Source: an uncultured Coriobacteriaceae bacterium
GTDB lineage: Bacteria > Actinomycetota > Coriobacteriia > Coriobacteriales > Coriobacteriaceae
NCBI GenBank assembly: GCA_949287085.1
Contig: CASEER010000008.1
Span: forward strand, 20,503-84,502
DNA length: 64,000 nucleotides
Direction of reading: 5' to 3'
Position 1 is the stretch's first letter. Each line of letters opens with the position of its first letter. Made by a program: the position numbers and the translations under genes. Shown here in pieces: positions 42,166 to 50,777 of the stretch. Under the pieces are notes generated by a model. That model was not told the DNA's origin, did no database searches, and worked only from the letters and a program-made list of their open reading frames with translations.

Positions 42166-44106
42166 GTGCAGACCTATAGGCTCACGGTGGCACAGGCGCT
42201 GGTAAAGTTTCTCGACCAGCAATACGTTGAGTTTGATGGCGTCCAGAACAAGTTTGTAGATAGCATCTTTACCATTTTTGGACACGGAATCGCTGTTGGG
42301 CTTGGCGAGGCGCTCGATGCACCGAGCTGCACTATGAAGGTGCGGCAGGGGCGCAACGAACAGGGGATGTGCCACGTTGCAATTGGTTTTGCTAAACAGG
42401 CCAATCGCCGCAAGATCATTCCGTGCGCTTCGAGCATTGGGCCGGGTGCCGCCAACATGGTCACCGCAGCTGCAACGGCCACGGTGAATAACATTCCGCT
42501 GCTGCTCTTTCCGGCAGATACCTATGCGTCGCGCCAGCCGGATCCGGTTCTCCAGCAGCTTGAGTGCTCGGACAGCTTGAGCGTGACGACCAACGATGCC
42601 TTTAAGCCGGTCTGCCGTTATTGGGACCGCATCGTGCGCCCCGAGCAGCTCATGACGGCCATGATCAACGCCATGCGCGTGCTTACCGACCCCGCCGAAA
42701 CGGGAGCGGTGTGCATTGCGCTGCCGCAGGATTGCGAAGGCGAGGCGTACGACTATCCCGCGAGCTTCTTTGCCCGTCGCGTGTGGCGCATCACGCGCCC
42801 GGTTGCCGTGGATGAAGAAATCGCCGACGTGGTTGCCGCTATTGCAGCAGCGCGCAAGCCGCTTGTTGTGGTGGGCGGCGGCGTTCGCTATTCAGAAGCG
42901 GGCCCGGTGGTCGAGGCCTTCTGCGAGCGCTATGGCATTCCCTTTGCCGAAACCCAGGCCGGAAAGAGCGCCTGCGTTTCGACGAGCCCCATGTGCCTTG
43001 GTGGCATTGGCACCACGGGCACCCTGGCGGCAAACAATATGGCCAAGGAAGCGGATTGCATTATCGCCTTAGGCACGCGCCTCACGGATTTTACCACGTC
43101 AAGCAAGACGCAGTACGCCAACCCGGACGTGCGCGTGGTGAGCATCAACATCAGCCGCTTCCACGCGATCAAGCTCGACGCGGTGTATGCCGTTGGCGAT
43201 GTTAAGGCAACGCTGACTCGCGTTGATGACGAGCTTGCTGGCCGTTCGTATCATGCGGAATGGGGCAACGAGGTGGCCAGCCAAAAGGCGGCATGGGATA
43301 AAGAGCTCGACCGGCTCCGCTCGTTTATGCTCGAGGGCGACCCCGAGACGTTTGAGCCTATCGTATCGGCCCGCGATCCGCGGACCATCCCCGAGTTTGT
43401 CAAGCTCACGGGCGGTACCATCACCCAGGTTTCGGCTTTGCTGGCCCTGCGTGAAGAGCTGCCGGACGATGCCATCGTGGTCACTGCCGGCGGGTCGCTC
43501 CCCAGCTGCCTCCAGCGCCTGTGGACCGCTCCGGTGCGCGATACGTATCATGCGGAGTACGGCTATTCCTGCATGGGCTACGAGTGCGAAGCGGTCATGG
43601 GCGTCAAGCTCGCTGAGCCCAACCGCGAGGCCTATACCTTTGTGGGCGACGGCTCGTTCCAGATGCTCCACTCCGAGATGGCCACGGCCATGCAGGAAGG
43701 CGTCAAGGTCACGATCATCGTATTCGACAATTGCGGATTTGGCTGTATCAACAACCTCGAGATGACGCACGGCATTGGTTCGATGGCAACGGAGTTCCGC
43801 TATCGCGACCAAGACGGCGCCTTGCTGGGCGGGCTTATTCCTGTCGATTACGCCAAGATTGGCGAGGGCTATGGCTTTGCCACGTATACCGTGCGAACGC
43901 TTGACGAGCTGCGCGCTGCGGTGCGCGATGCTCGCACCCAGGAGCTGCCCGTGCTCATTGACGCAAAGGTGCTCCCCAAGACCATGACCGATGGCTACAA
44001 CTCGTGGTGGAATGTTGGGCTCGCCGAGGTTTCGGAGTCGGGGAGCGTTCGCGAATGCTGGGAAACGGACGTGCAGCCGGGTCGTGCGCGGGCTCGTCAA
44101 TACTGA
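42166..44106 (+). CDS. iolD: 3D-(3,5/4)-trihydroxycyclohexane-1,2-dione hydrolase
   Basis: 646 aa thiamine-diphosphate enzyme that opens the cyclitol ring to 5-deoxy-glucuronate. Features: VRQGRNEQGMCHVAIGFAKQ with the ThDP Glu, SSIGPGAANMVTAAATAT, FPADTYASRQPDPVLQQLE, and the ThDP-binding block VGDGSFQMLHSEMATA with FDNCGFGCIN. This set is specific to IolD among acetolactate-synthase relatives. GTG start after aaaggag. Confidence 0.95.
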   Translation: MQTYRLTVAQALVKFLDQQYVEFDGVQNKFVDSIFTIFGHGIAVGLGEALDAPSCTMKVRQGRNEQGMCHVAIGFAKQANRRKIIPCASSIGPGAANMVTAAATATVNNIPLLLFPADTYASRQPDPVLQQLECSDSLSVTTNDAFKPVCRYWDRIVRPEQLMTAMINAMRVLTDPAETGAVCIALPQDCEGEAYDYPASFFARRVWRITRPVAVDEEIADVVAAIAAARKPLVVVGGGVRYSEAGPVVEAFCERYGIPFAETQAGKSACVSTSPMCLGGIGTTGTLAANNMAKEADCIIALGTRLTDFTTSSKTQYANPDVRVVSINISRFHAIKLDAVYAVGDVKATLTRVDDELAGRSYHAEWGNEVASQKAAWDKELDRLRSFMLEGDPETFEPIVSARDPRTIPEFVKLTGGTITQVSALLALREELPDDAIVVTAGGSLPSCLQRLWTAPVRDTYHAEYGYSCMGYECEAVMGVKLAEPNREAYTFVGDGSFQMLHSEMATAMQEGVKVTIIVFDNCGFGCINNLEMTHGIGSMATEFRYRDQDGALLGGLIPVDYAKIGEGYGFATYTVRTLDELRAAVRDARTQELPVLIDAKVLPKTMTDGYNSWWNVGLAEVSESGSVRECWETDVQPGRARARQY

Positions 44107-44155
44107 CCGATGAACGCGTACGTGCAGGCGACCGAGTGTTGATGAAGGACTGTTC

Positions 44156-45037
44156 ATGATGGAAGAAAAAGATACCGAGGTGTCGGGCGGCTCACCTTTG
44201 CCATGTGCTGCAGAGCCGGAGCGCGTGTTTGGCTACCCGTCCTTTAGCGAGTCCGGCGAGATGGTGCTTACGACCTATGACAACGCCTATCGCGCGATGA
44301 TGATGGACATCAGGGTGTATCGCATGGCGGCGGGGGAGACGCGGTCGTTTTCGAGCGACGATGAAGAGATAGCCGTCTTGCTGCTTAAGGGATCGGTAGA
44401 AATCGTCCTCGAGGGCGTTCGCGAAAGCGCGCGCAGGCGCAGCGTGTTTCTTGATGGGCCAACCGCGGCACATGCTTGCCAGGGATCTTGCATTCAGGTT
44501 GAAGCGCATGGCGACGGCAGCGAGATCCTTGTGCAAAAAACAAAGAACGCGCGCACGTTTGCGCCGCGCATCTACCATCCTGAGGATGCTCCCTGGCGTT
44601 ATTCGTGCCGCGGGGCATATGGCAACACGGCAAACCGCAGGGTCAACACGATTTTCGACCATGATATCCAGCCCGCGAGCAACATGGTGCTCGGCGAGGT
44701 GCTCAACGACCCGGGCAATTGGTCGGGGTACCTGCCTCATCACCATGTTCAGCCGGAGTGCTACTTTTTCCTGTTTGACCATCCCGAGGGGTTTGGCGCA
44801 AGCTTTGTGGGCGACCAGGTGTTCAAAAGCGTCGACCACAGCTTTTCGGCGATTCCGGGAGGCAGGTTGCATCCCCAAGCGGCAGCTCCTGGGTACCAGA
44901 TGTACACCTGCTGGATGATTCGCCATCTAGAAGGTAATCCCTGGCTCCAAACTGATCGCTGCGAAGACGAGGCGTTCACCTGGCTGCACGATGCGCCGTT
45001 TGACGAGAAAACGAACGCGTTCGTAAAGCCGGAGTAG
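44156..45037 (+). CDS. iolB: 5-deoxy-glucuronate isomerase
   Basis: 293 aa bicupin converting 5-deoxy-glucuronate to 2-deoxy-5-keto-gluconate, the IolC substrate. Metal-site segment YLPHHHVQPECYFF, EVLNDPGNWSGY and MYTCWMIRHLEGNPW are IolB-typical. Starts 49 bp after iolD (first of two ATGs used). A hairpin (TAAGCGC/GCGCTTA, ~45059-45106) follows. Confidence 0.93.
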   Translation: MMEEKDTEVSGGSPLPCAAEPERVFGYPSFSESGEMVLTTYDNAYRAMMMDIRVYRMAAGETRSFSSDDEEIAVLLLKGSVEIVLEGVRESARRRSVFLDGPTAAHACQGSCIQVEAHGDGSEILVQKTKNARTFAPRIYHPEDAPWRYSCRGAYGNTANRRVNTIFDHDIQPASNMVLGEVLNDPGNWSGYLPHHHVQPECYFFLFDHPEGFGASFVGDQVFKSVDHSFSAIPGGRLHPQAAAPGYQMYTCWMIRHLEGNPWLQTDRCEDEAFTWLHDAPFDEKTNAFVKPE

Positions 45038-45120
45038 GGTACAAACGAGTCTGTTGGCTAAGCGCGCCCCGTCTGTCTGCTGGTAATGAGCCGACAGGGC
45101 GCTTAACGAAAGGTGCGGCG

Positions 45121-45936
45121 ATGGGCCTGCGCGAATCATACAACCGCTTTCTGGACAGAAACGAAGCGCTCAATGAGCTTGAGCACGCTCGTGATGCCGT
45201 GCGTGATGCGCGCCGAGGGCATGTCGTGGGGCTTCTGGGGGTGCTCGTTGCAGGAAGCGTGTGCTCAATGGGCCTTTCGTTCCTTGCTTCCTTGGTGGGG
45301 TACGGAAACACGGGCGCATCGCTTGCTTGGTCGCTTTTGGCCACGATGGTTAGCATGTTTGTGGGAAATGTCGTATTCGTGGTGTTCCTGCTTCGAGTTC
45401 GCGGCGAGCGCTTGACGTTTGCGGATGTCCAGCGATACGCACGACGTATTCTTATGCAGATTGGCTGTACGATCGTGCTGTCGCTTGCTAATACGCTCAC
45501 TGCGAATGTGGTCGCGCAGCTTACCGCATTTGACGCTCATGTAAATGTGTTCTGCTCGGTGTTTGTCTCGATTCTGTTCACCTTGGCCAACGCCGCCGTA
45601 GCGTTTGCCATATTTGATGGTAAGCGCGGAATGGGCGACATTCTGGTGGGCTCGTTCAAGCTGATGGGTAAAAATTGGGCTCCTTTGCTGGGCCTTTCGA
45701 TTCTCTTTATTACGTGGACGTTTATTGCTAACGTTGCCTACGCAAGCCTGCTGGCGGGAAATCTTTCTGAGACGCAGACCATCAATAATATTTTCCATGC
45801 ACTGCTTAATGCTCGCGATTACGCCTTGCTTGGTCAGGTCGGATTATTCTACGTGGTCAACTATATCGTTGGAGGACTGTTTGAAATAGCGCCGCTGCTG
45901 GGCATCGCGTGGTGCTATGACAACCGGCAGCCCTGA
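45121..45936 (+). CDS. Integral membrane protein of unknown function
   Basis: 271 aa with six hydrophobic segments (about 35-60, 70-92, 115-135, 140-165, 185-215, 235-262) and a charged N-terminal helix. No family recognised. It is 83 bp after iolB in the same direction and ends 174 bp before repeat element B; it may belong to the island or be an unrelated tail gene. Confidence 0.7.
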   Translation: MGLRESYNRFLDRNEALNELEHARDAVRDARRGHVVGLLGVLVAGSVCSMGLSFLASLVGYGNTGASLAWSLLATMVSMFVGNVVFVVFLLRVRGERLTFADVQRYARRILMQIGCTIVLSLANTLTANVVAQLTAFDAHVNVFCSVFVSILFTLANAAVAFAIFDGKRGMGDILVGSFKLMGKNWAPLLGLSILFITWTFIANVAYASLLAGNLSETQTINNIFHALLNARDYALLGQVGLFYVVNYIVGGLFEIAPLLGIAWCYDNRQP

Positions 45937-45985
45937 TTGCTCGCTGCTGTTGAGGCGATTGCAGAAAAGAGAATGGTGTTTGTTC

Positions 45986-46023
45986 CGCAACCCCGTGGGT
46001 ATAGTGGCGTCCGCGGGGTTGCG
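45986..46023. terminator. 10-bp perfect hairpin
   Basis: CGCAACCCCG (45986-45995) pairs with CGGGGTTGCG (46014-46023). No T-run follows. Probable end of the island transcript. Confidence 0.5.
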
Positions 46024-46109
46024 GGCAGACTCCATAGCCGATGTGGTCACAGCAACGCCCACGGGGGTGCTAGAAAATTCTTAGAAAATCGAATATGTGC
46101 AAGTGGCGC

Positions 46110-46316
46110 AACTTTGGTAACGGTTTTGGAGTGCATCGTAATAATTTTGTAACTTTGGTAACGGTTTTAAGCGCGCGTGCCGGTTTAGCTGACTCCAAGG
46201 ACTTAGCGACCTGCGGTTCTTTAACGGGTGCGCATTGCTTTGCTGCATGTCGCGAGCAAAACCGTCACCAAAGTTGATTCTCTTTCTCATAGGAAAGAAA
46301 AACCGTCACCAAAGTT
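46110..46316 (-). repeat. 207-bp nested inverted-repeat element, copy B
   Basis: AACTTTGGTAACGGTTTT at 46110-46127 and 46151-46168; AAAACCGTCACCAAAGTT at 46258-46275 and 46299-46316. Motif offsets 0, 41, 148, 189 equal those of copy A. The core AGCGACCTGCG (46205-46215) is the complement of copy A's core at the same offset (101) when read from the other end, so B is inverted relative to A. It lies upstream of pyrE; the rest of the gap 46317-46518 has no gene. Confidence 0.9.
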
Positions 46317-46518
46317 GTTTAATCTTCGAGAGTGACAAGCAACCTTCCTATCGCGTTGTTTGCCGGCACGCGTTTGCCGTGGGCTGTTGTTTTGCCGCGG
46401 ACCGGCATGCATTGCAAAACGCGTCTGGACGCTTTGGATGCTCTGGTAAGCTTGTAGCCACAAGCAAAAAGCCCGTCTACGTGACGGTAGCGGCACCATC
46501 GACAGGAAGGGAAATCCC

Positions 46519-47202
46519 ATGGAGGCCTACAAGCAAGAGTTCATTGAGTTTATGGTTGCGTCTGACGTGCTCAAGTTCGGCGAGTTCACGCTTAAGAGCG
46601 GACGCAAGTCACCGTTCTTTATGAACGCTGGTGCTTACGTGACGGGCGAGCAGCTCAAGCGCTTGGGAGAGTACTACGCGCGCGCGATTCACGACAACTT
46701 TGGCCTCGACTTTGACATTGTGTTTGGCCCGGCCTACAAGGGCATCCCGCTTTCGGTGGTCACGGCCATTGCGCTCAACGACCTATATGGCAAAGAGGTG
46801 CGCTACTGCTCCAACCGCAAAGAGGTTAAAGACCATGGTGCTGATGCGGGCAACCTGCTGGGTGCCGACCTGCACGACGGCGACCGCGTGGTTATGGTTG
46901 AGGATGTTACGACCTCGGGCAAGTCTATCGATGAGACCTATCCCATCCTTAAGGCGGCGGCTGATGTTGAGGTCAAGGGGCTCATTGTTTCGCTCAACCG
47001 CATGGAGGTAGGCAAGGGCGGCGTGGTAACCGCCCAGCAGGAGATTCAGGAGAAGTACGGCTTCCCGGTCGCAAGCATCGTGAACATGGCCGAGGTTACC
47101 GAGGTGCTCTACAACCACGAGGTCGACGGCCGCGTGGTAATCGACGATCACATTAAGGCCGCGCTTGATGCCTATTACGAGCAGTACGGCGTGAGGGCGT
47201 AA
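46519..47202 (+). CDS. pyrE: Orotate phosphoribosyltransferase
   Basis: 227 aa. PRPP-binding motif RVVMVEDVTTSGKSI, flexible-loop region SNRKEVKDHGADAGNL and the start FGEFTLKSGRKSPFF are classical. It makes OMP from orotate and PRPP. ATG after aggaaggga. Just upstream CCGTC/GACGG (near 46476-46490) could form a small hairpin, but no PyrR loop was recognised. Confidence 0.96.
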   Translation: MEAYKQEFIEFMVASDVLKFGEFTLKSGRKSPFFMNAGAYVTGEQLKRLGEYYARAIHDNFGLDFDIVFGPAYKGIPLSVVTAIALNDLYGKEVRYCSNRKEVKDHGADAGNLLGADLHDGDRVVMVEDVTTSGKSIDETYPILKAAADVEVKGLIVSLNRMEVGKGGVVTAQQEIQEKYGFPVASIVNMAEVTEVLYNHEVDGRVVIDDHIKAALDAYYEQYGVRA

Positions 47203-47235
47203 CGCATCGTCAGGCAAAGCGGTGGGACGGCTGTT

Positions 47236-47270
47236 CGCGCCAAAGCCGGGGGAGCAGCTGCTTTGGCGCG
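47236..47270. terminator. Perfect 11-bp hairpin between convergent genes
   Basis: CGCGCCAAAGC (47236-47246) pairs with GCTTTGGCGCG (47260-47270). It probably serves both pyrE and the minus-strand phosphatase gene; no T-run. Confidence 0.55.
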
Positions 47271-47320
47271 GCTCTCAGGAGGTTGTTGAAAGGCTTAGCT
47301 ACGGTGAGTGAACAGCCCGG

Positions 47321-47980
47321 CTAGAGCGAGCGCACGAGGGTAACGATGTCGGCTGGTGCATCGGCTAGGTAGTCTGCTCCAGCCGCTTCGAGCTCGGCGC
47401 GTCCGCGGAAGCCCCATGTTACGCCGACCGCGCGGATGCCCGCGTTATGGCCGGTGGCAACATCAACATTGCTATCGCCGACATACAGCGTATGCTCGGG
47501 CGTTGCTCCAAGCTGCTCAAGCGTATGCAGCGTAACCGGTGCTTCAGGCTTGGGAGGAAACGCGGCAATATGTCCTTGGACCAGGGCAAACCGGTCACCA
47601 AAGTAGCGCTGTACGAGCGGCGCGGCGGCCGCGTGGTCTTTATTGGAGAGCACCGCAAGCGTGAGGCCTTCAGCGCGCAGCTCGTCAAGCATGTCGATAA
47701 TGCCCGGGTAAGGCGCGGTGTGGTCCTCTTTATGCTCGGCATAATAGGCGCGAAACTCGGCAAGTATCTGCTCAAACATACGGCTGTCGCCCGCATATTC
47801 GGCGGGCATAAACCGCTCGACCAGTTTAAGCATGCCGTTCCCCACCTTGTAGCGATATTGATCGATGGTAAAGGTAGGCCATCCGTGCAGCTTGCAGGTA
47901 TGGTTGCCGGCGGCGGCAAGGTCCTCAATCGTGTTGAGTAGGGTTCCGTCAAGATCAAAGACAATATGCGTTACGGACAT
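47321..47980 (-). CDS. Phosphoglycolate phosphatase-like HAD hydrolase
   Basis: 219 aa HAD enzyme: motif I DLDGTLLNT, motif II LAVLSNK, Lys in FPPKP, motif III LYVGDSNVDVATGHNAG. The cap is of the Gph/PGPase type. It likely removes phosphate from 2-phosphoglycolate or a related small molecule. A aagaggaac site precedes the ATG. Confidence 0.87.
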   Translation of the reverse strand: MSVTHIVFDLDGTLLNTIEDLAAAGNHTCKLHGWPTFTIDQYRYKVGNGMLKLVERFMPAEYAGDSRMFEQILAEFRAYYAEHKEDHTAPYPGIIDMLDELRAEGLTLAVLSNKDHAAAAPLVQRYFGDRFALVQGHIAAFPPKPEAPVTLHTLEQLGATPEHTLYVGDSNVDVATGHNAGIRAVGVTWGFRGRAELEAAGADYLADAPADIVTLVRSL

Positions 47981-48151
47981 GGTGTTCCTCTTCGTTCAGC
48001 ATCAGGGCCGCGCCTATCCTAGCACGCTGGCGGTCCAACGTGCGGAGCGCAGACCCGTTTCGTAGGTCCCGAACCGTATCGAAAGCAGCGAGGTGCGCTA
48101 TGCGCCACGGTTCTTCGCCGTATTGGCCAGTTTGTCACGGTGTTGCTCTAT

Positions 48152-48203
48152 ATAACCTTGTATGTTTTGGCTGTTTATACAAGGTTATCGATAACCTTGT
48201 ATA
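48152..48203 (+). promoter_or_regulatory. Palindromic operator upstream of the Fic gene
   Basis: A perfect 28-bp palindrome at 48176-48203 has half-site TATACAAGGTTAT; a third copy of the half (ATAACCTTGTAT) is at 48152-48163. It ends 27 bp before the start codon and overlaps AT-rich promoter-like sequence. The Fic protein's own C-terminal winged helix is the likely ligand. Confidence 0.7.
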
Positions 48204-48230
48204 AATAACGTATTGATGCGAGGTTATGTC

Positions 48231-49599
48231 ATGGGCTTTTATGAGACCGAATATTGGCTGAGCGATACGTGGGGCGGGAGCCGGCGCGATCGAAAGTCGG
48301 GCTCTTACCATCCGTATGTTCCGGATTCGCTGGCAGATGCAACGATTGTTTTGCAACCAGCAACGGTAGCAGCGGTTGCCCGTGTGCAAGCAGACATTGC
48401 GTTGCTTGATGAGCGCGCGGCATATGCATAACATCGAGCCCCTTGCTCGTTTATTGCTGCGTTCTGAGGCCATGGCATCATCGCGTATCGAGGGCCTTGA
48501 GATGAACGCGTCGCGCTTGCTGGAGTTTGAGGCGCTCGATGAGCTGGGCGTTTCACATCGTATCGACGGCACCGAAGCGGCTGTTTTTGCAAACGTTGCG
48601 GTAATGCAAGAAGGCGTTAATCGCATCTCTCAGCAGCGCGAGATCTCGGTCGAGGACATTTGCACGCTCAATCGCATGATGCTGGCAGGTTCGGATGCGG
48701 CAGCGTATGGCGGAAGGCTTAGGGAGCGCCAGAACTGGATTGGCGGCAGCGGCGTGAATCCCCTCAGCGCCGCTTATGTTCCGCCGCGACCGGAATATGT
48801 GCCCGCGCTTATGAATGATTTGGCGACGTTTATCTCAACATCCGACCTACCTCCCTTGGCGGTAGCCGCCGTGGCGCACGCACAGCTTGAAACAATACAT
48901 CCTTTTGTAGATGGTAACGGCCGGACGGGCCGCGCGTTGCTTCAGGCAATATTGCGTGCTGCCGGCTTGGCAACGTCGGTAACACCGCCGATTTCGTTGG
49001 TCATTGCAGCCGATAAGCAGGCGTATATCGCAGCGCTCGCGGCGTTTAGAACAGATGACGCCCAACCCCATGATTCGTGTTCACGCGGAATCGACCAGCT
49101 CGTCATGTTCTTCTGCGATGCGGCATCTGAGGCATGCCGGCGCGCTTGCGTATTCGACGGTGTGCTGGAAGAGATATTGGATACATGGCGTCAGGAGGTC
49201 CGGCCGCGGGGAAATTCTGCAGCAGCGCTGCTACTGCCCAAGTTGCTGGATAACCCGGTGGTAAGCATTACGTCGGCAGCGCGCCTGACGGGTCGTAGCT
49301 ATGAGGCGGCGCGCGGCGCTGTTGCATCGTTGGCAAAGGCGGGCATATTGCACCAAAACGCGCGCAACCGCAAGAGCAGCCTGTACGTTGCCCACGATGT
49401 CATCGATGCGTTTACTCGCTATGAACGCTCTTTGGCAACTGTTGGGGGTGACACCGCGGTAGAGCGGCCGGCATATCCGGTGCCACAGCGCGCGCGTGGC
49501 AAGCAGGCGGTTTCTTCTGCCGAGTTGTTGGCCAACGCGCGCAAACGACACGAGGACGCGCTGGGGGCTGATGCTGAGCGGCGCCCCCGCATGTCCTAA
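48231..49599 (+). pseudogene. Fic-family AMPylase with C-terminal HTH, frameshifted
   Basis: Two overlapping frames make one Fic protein. The first (48231-48431) has the usual N-terminal strand-helix PYVPDSLADATIVLQPATVA; the second continues from about 48424 with NIEPLARLLLRSEA, the inhibitory motif ASSRIEGLE, and the active site HPFVDGNGRTGR. A C-terminal winged helix (ITSAARLTGRSYEAARGAV) may bind DNA. The change from frame 0 to +1 occurs near 48415-48431 and needs one extra base (or two lost). ATG 48424 overlaps the first stop (ATGCATAA), so coupled translation of a two-part protein is also possible. Confidence 0.8.
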
Positions 49600-49619
49600 C
49601 AAATGAGCGGCGGCCGTTT

Positions 49620-50645
49620 CTAGCAAATACGCGGCAGCTGTTCGCCAACGAGCATGTCGAGAATGCGCGTTGAACCCCAGGGCGTGCGAACGCGTACGCA
49701 GGGGCCCGATGCGCCGGCTGCGCGCACGCTGCCAATGACGGCGGCGTCGGCTCCGTACTGGTTGGCCTGCATGGCGCCCAGCGCAGCGTCGGCCTCCGCA
49801 GCGGGCACCACGGCAACGATCTTGCCCTCGTTGGCCACCTGCAGCGGGTCATAGCCGAGCATCTCGCACGCGGCGCGGACCTCGGGCTTTACGGGGACCG
49901 CATCCTCGTCAATCTCAATCTCAACGTCGCTTGCCGCGGCAAATTCGTTGAGGGTGCTTGCTAGGCCGCCGCGGGTGGGGTCGCGGAAGCAGCGCACATG
50001 AGGTGCGGCGGCCATGACCGCGGCGATAAGGTGGTTGAGCGGCGCGGCGTCGCTTTGTATGGTGGTAGAGAACGCGAGGCCTTCGCGCTGGCTCATCACG
50101 GCAATGCCGTGGTCGCCAAGTGTGCCCGACACCAGCACCACATCGCCCGGCTGGCAGGACGTGCCCGAAAGCGTCACGCCCTCGGGGACCTCGCCCACGC
50201 CCGCGGTGTTTATGTAAACGCCGTCGGCGCTGCCGTGACCAACCACCTTGGTGTCGCCCGTAATAATAGCCACGCCTGCCTCGCGCGCAGTTTGGGCCAT
50301 GCTCTGGCAGATGCGCTGCAGGTCGTCGAGCGGGAACCCCTCTTCAAGCACAAAGCCGCAGGAAAGGTAGCGTACGTGCGCGCCCGATGTGGCGACGTCG
50401 TTTACCGTGCCGCACACCGCCAAGCGGCCAATATCGCCGCCGGGAAAAAAGTGCGGCGTTACCACAAAGGTGTCGGTCGAAAGCGCAATGCGCCCCGTGC
50501 CCGGCAGCGCAGCCACGCCCGCGTCGTTGCCTGCGTGCAGCTCGGGCGCGTCAAACGCGTCAAGGAATACCTCGTCAATGAGGCGCTTCATCATCTGTCC
50601 GCCCGAGCCGTGGCCAAGCTGGACGGTGGTGTTGGTCAAAGCCAT
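49620..50645 (-). CDS. hypE: Hydrogenase maturation protein HypE
   Basis: 341 aa. It carries the AIRS/PurM fold (LGHGSGG start, DTFVVTPHFFPGGDIG, GTVNDVATSGA) and the essential C-terminal Cys in PRIC, which is carbamoylated by HypF and dehydrated to thiocyanate, giving the CN ligand of NiFe hydrogenase. Last gene of the hyp cluster, 132 bp after hypD. Confidence 0.96.
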   Translation of the reverse strand: MALTNTTVQLGHGSGGQMMKRLIDEVFLDAFDAPELHAGNDAGVAALPGTGRIALSTDTFVVTPHFFPGGDIGRLAVCGTVNDVATSGAHVRYLSCGFVLEEGFPLDDLQRICQSMAQTAREAGVAIITGDTKVVGHGSADGVYINTAGVGEVPEGVTLSGTSCQPGDVVLVSGTLGDHGIAVMSQREGLAFSTTIQSDAAPLNHLIAAVMAAAPHVRCFRDPTRGGLASTLNEFAAASDVEIEIDEDAVPVKPEVRAACEMLGYDPLQVANEGKIVAVVPAAEADAALGAMQANQYGADAAVIGSVRAAGASGPCVRVRTPWGSTRILDMLVGEQLPRIC

Positions 50646-50777
50646 AGTGCCTTCTTTCGATGATGCAGAGGTCCGGATGGTGCGGAGGTCTGCTTAAAAC
50701 GTGTAGGAGCGCGTGCGCATGGGAATCTTTCGGGGCGCACGAGGACCTTCCAGGTCGCGCGGCGTGCCGCAAGGTGG

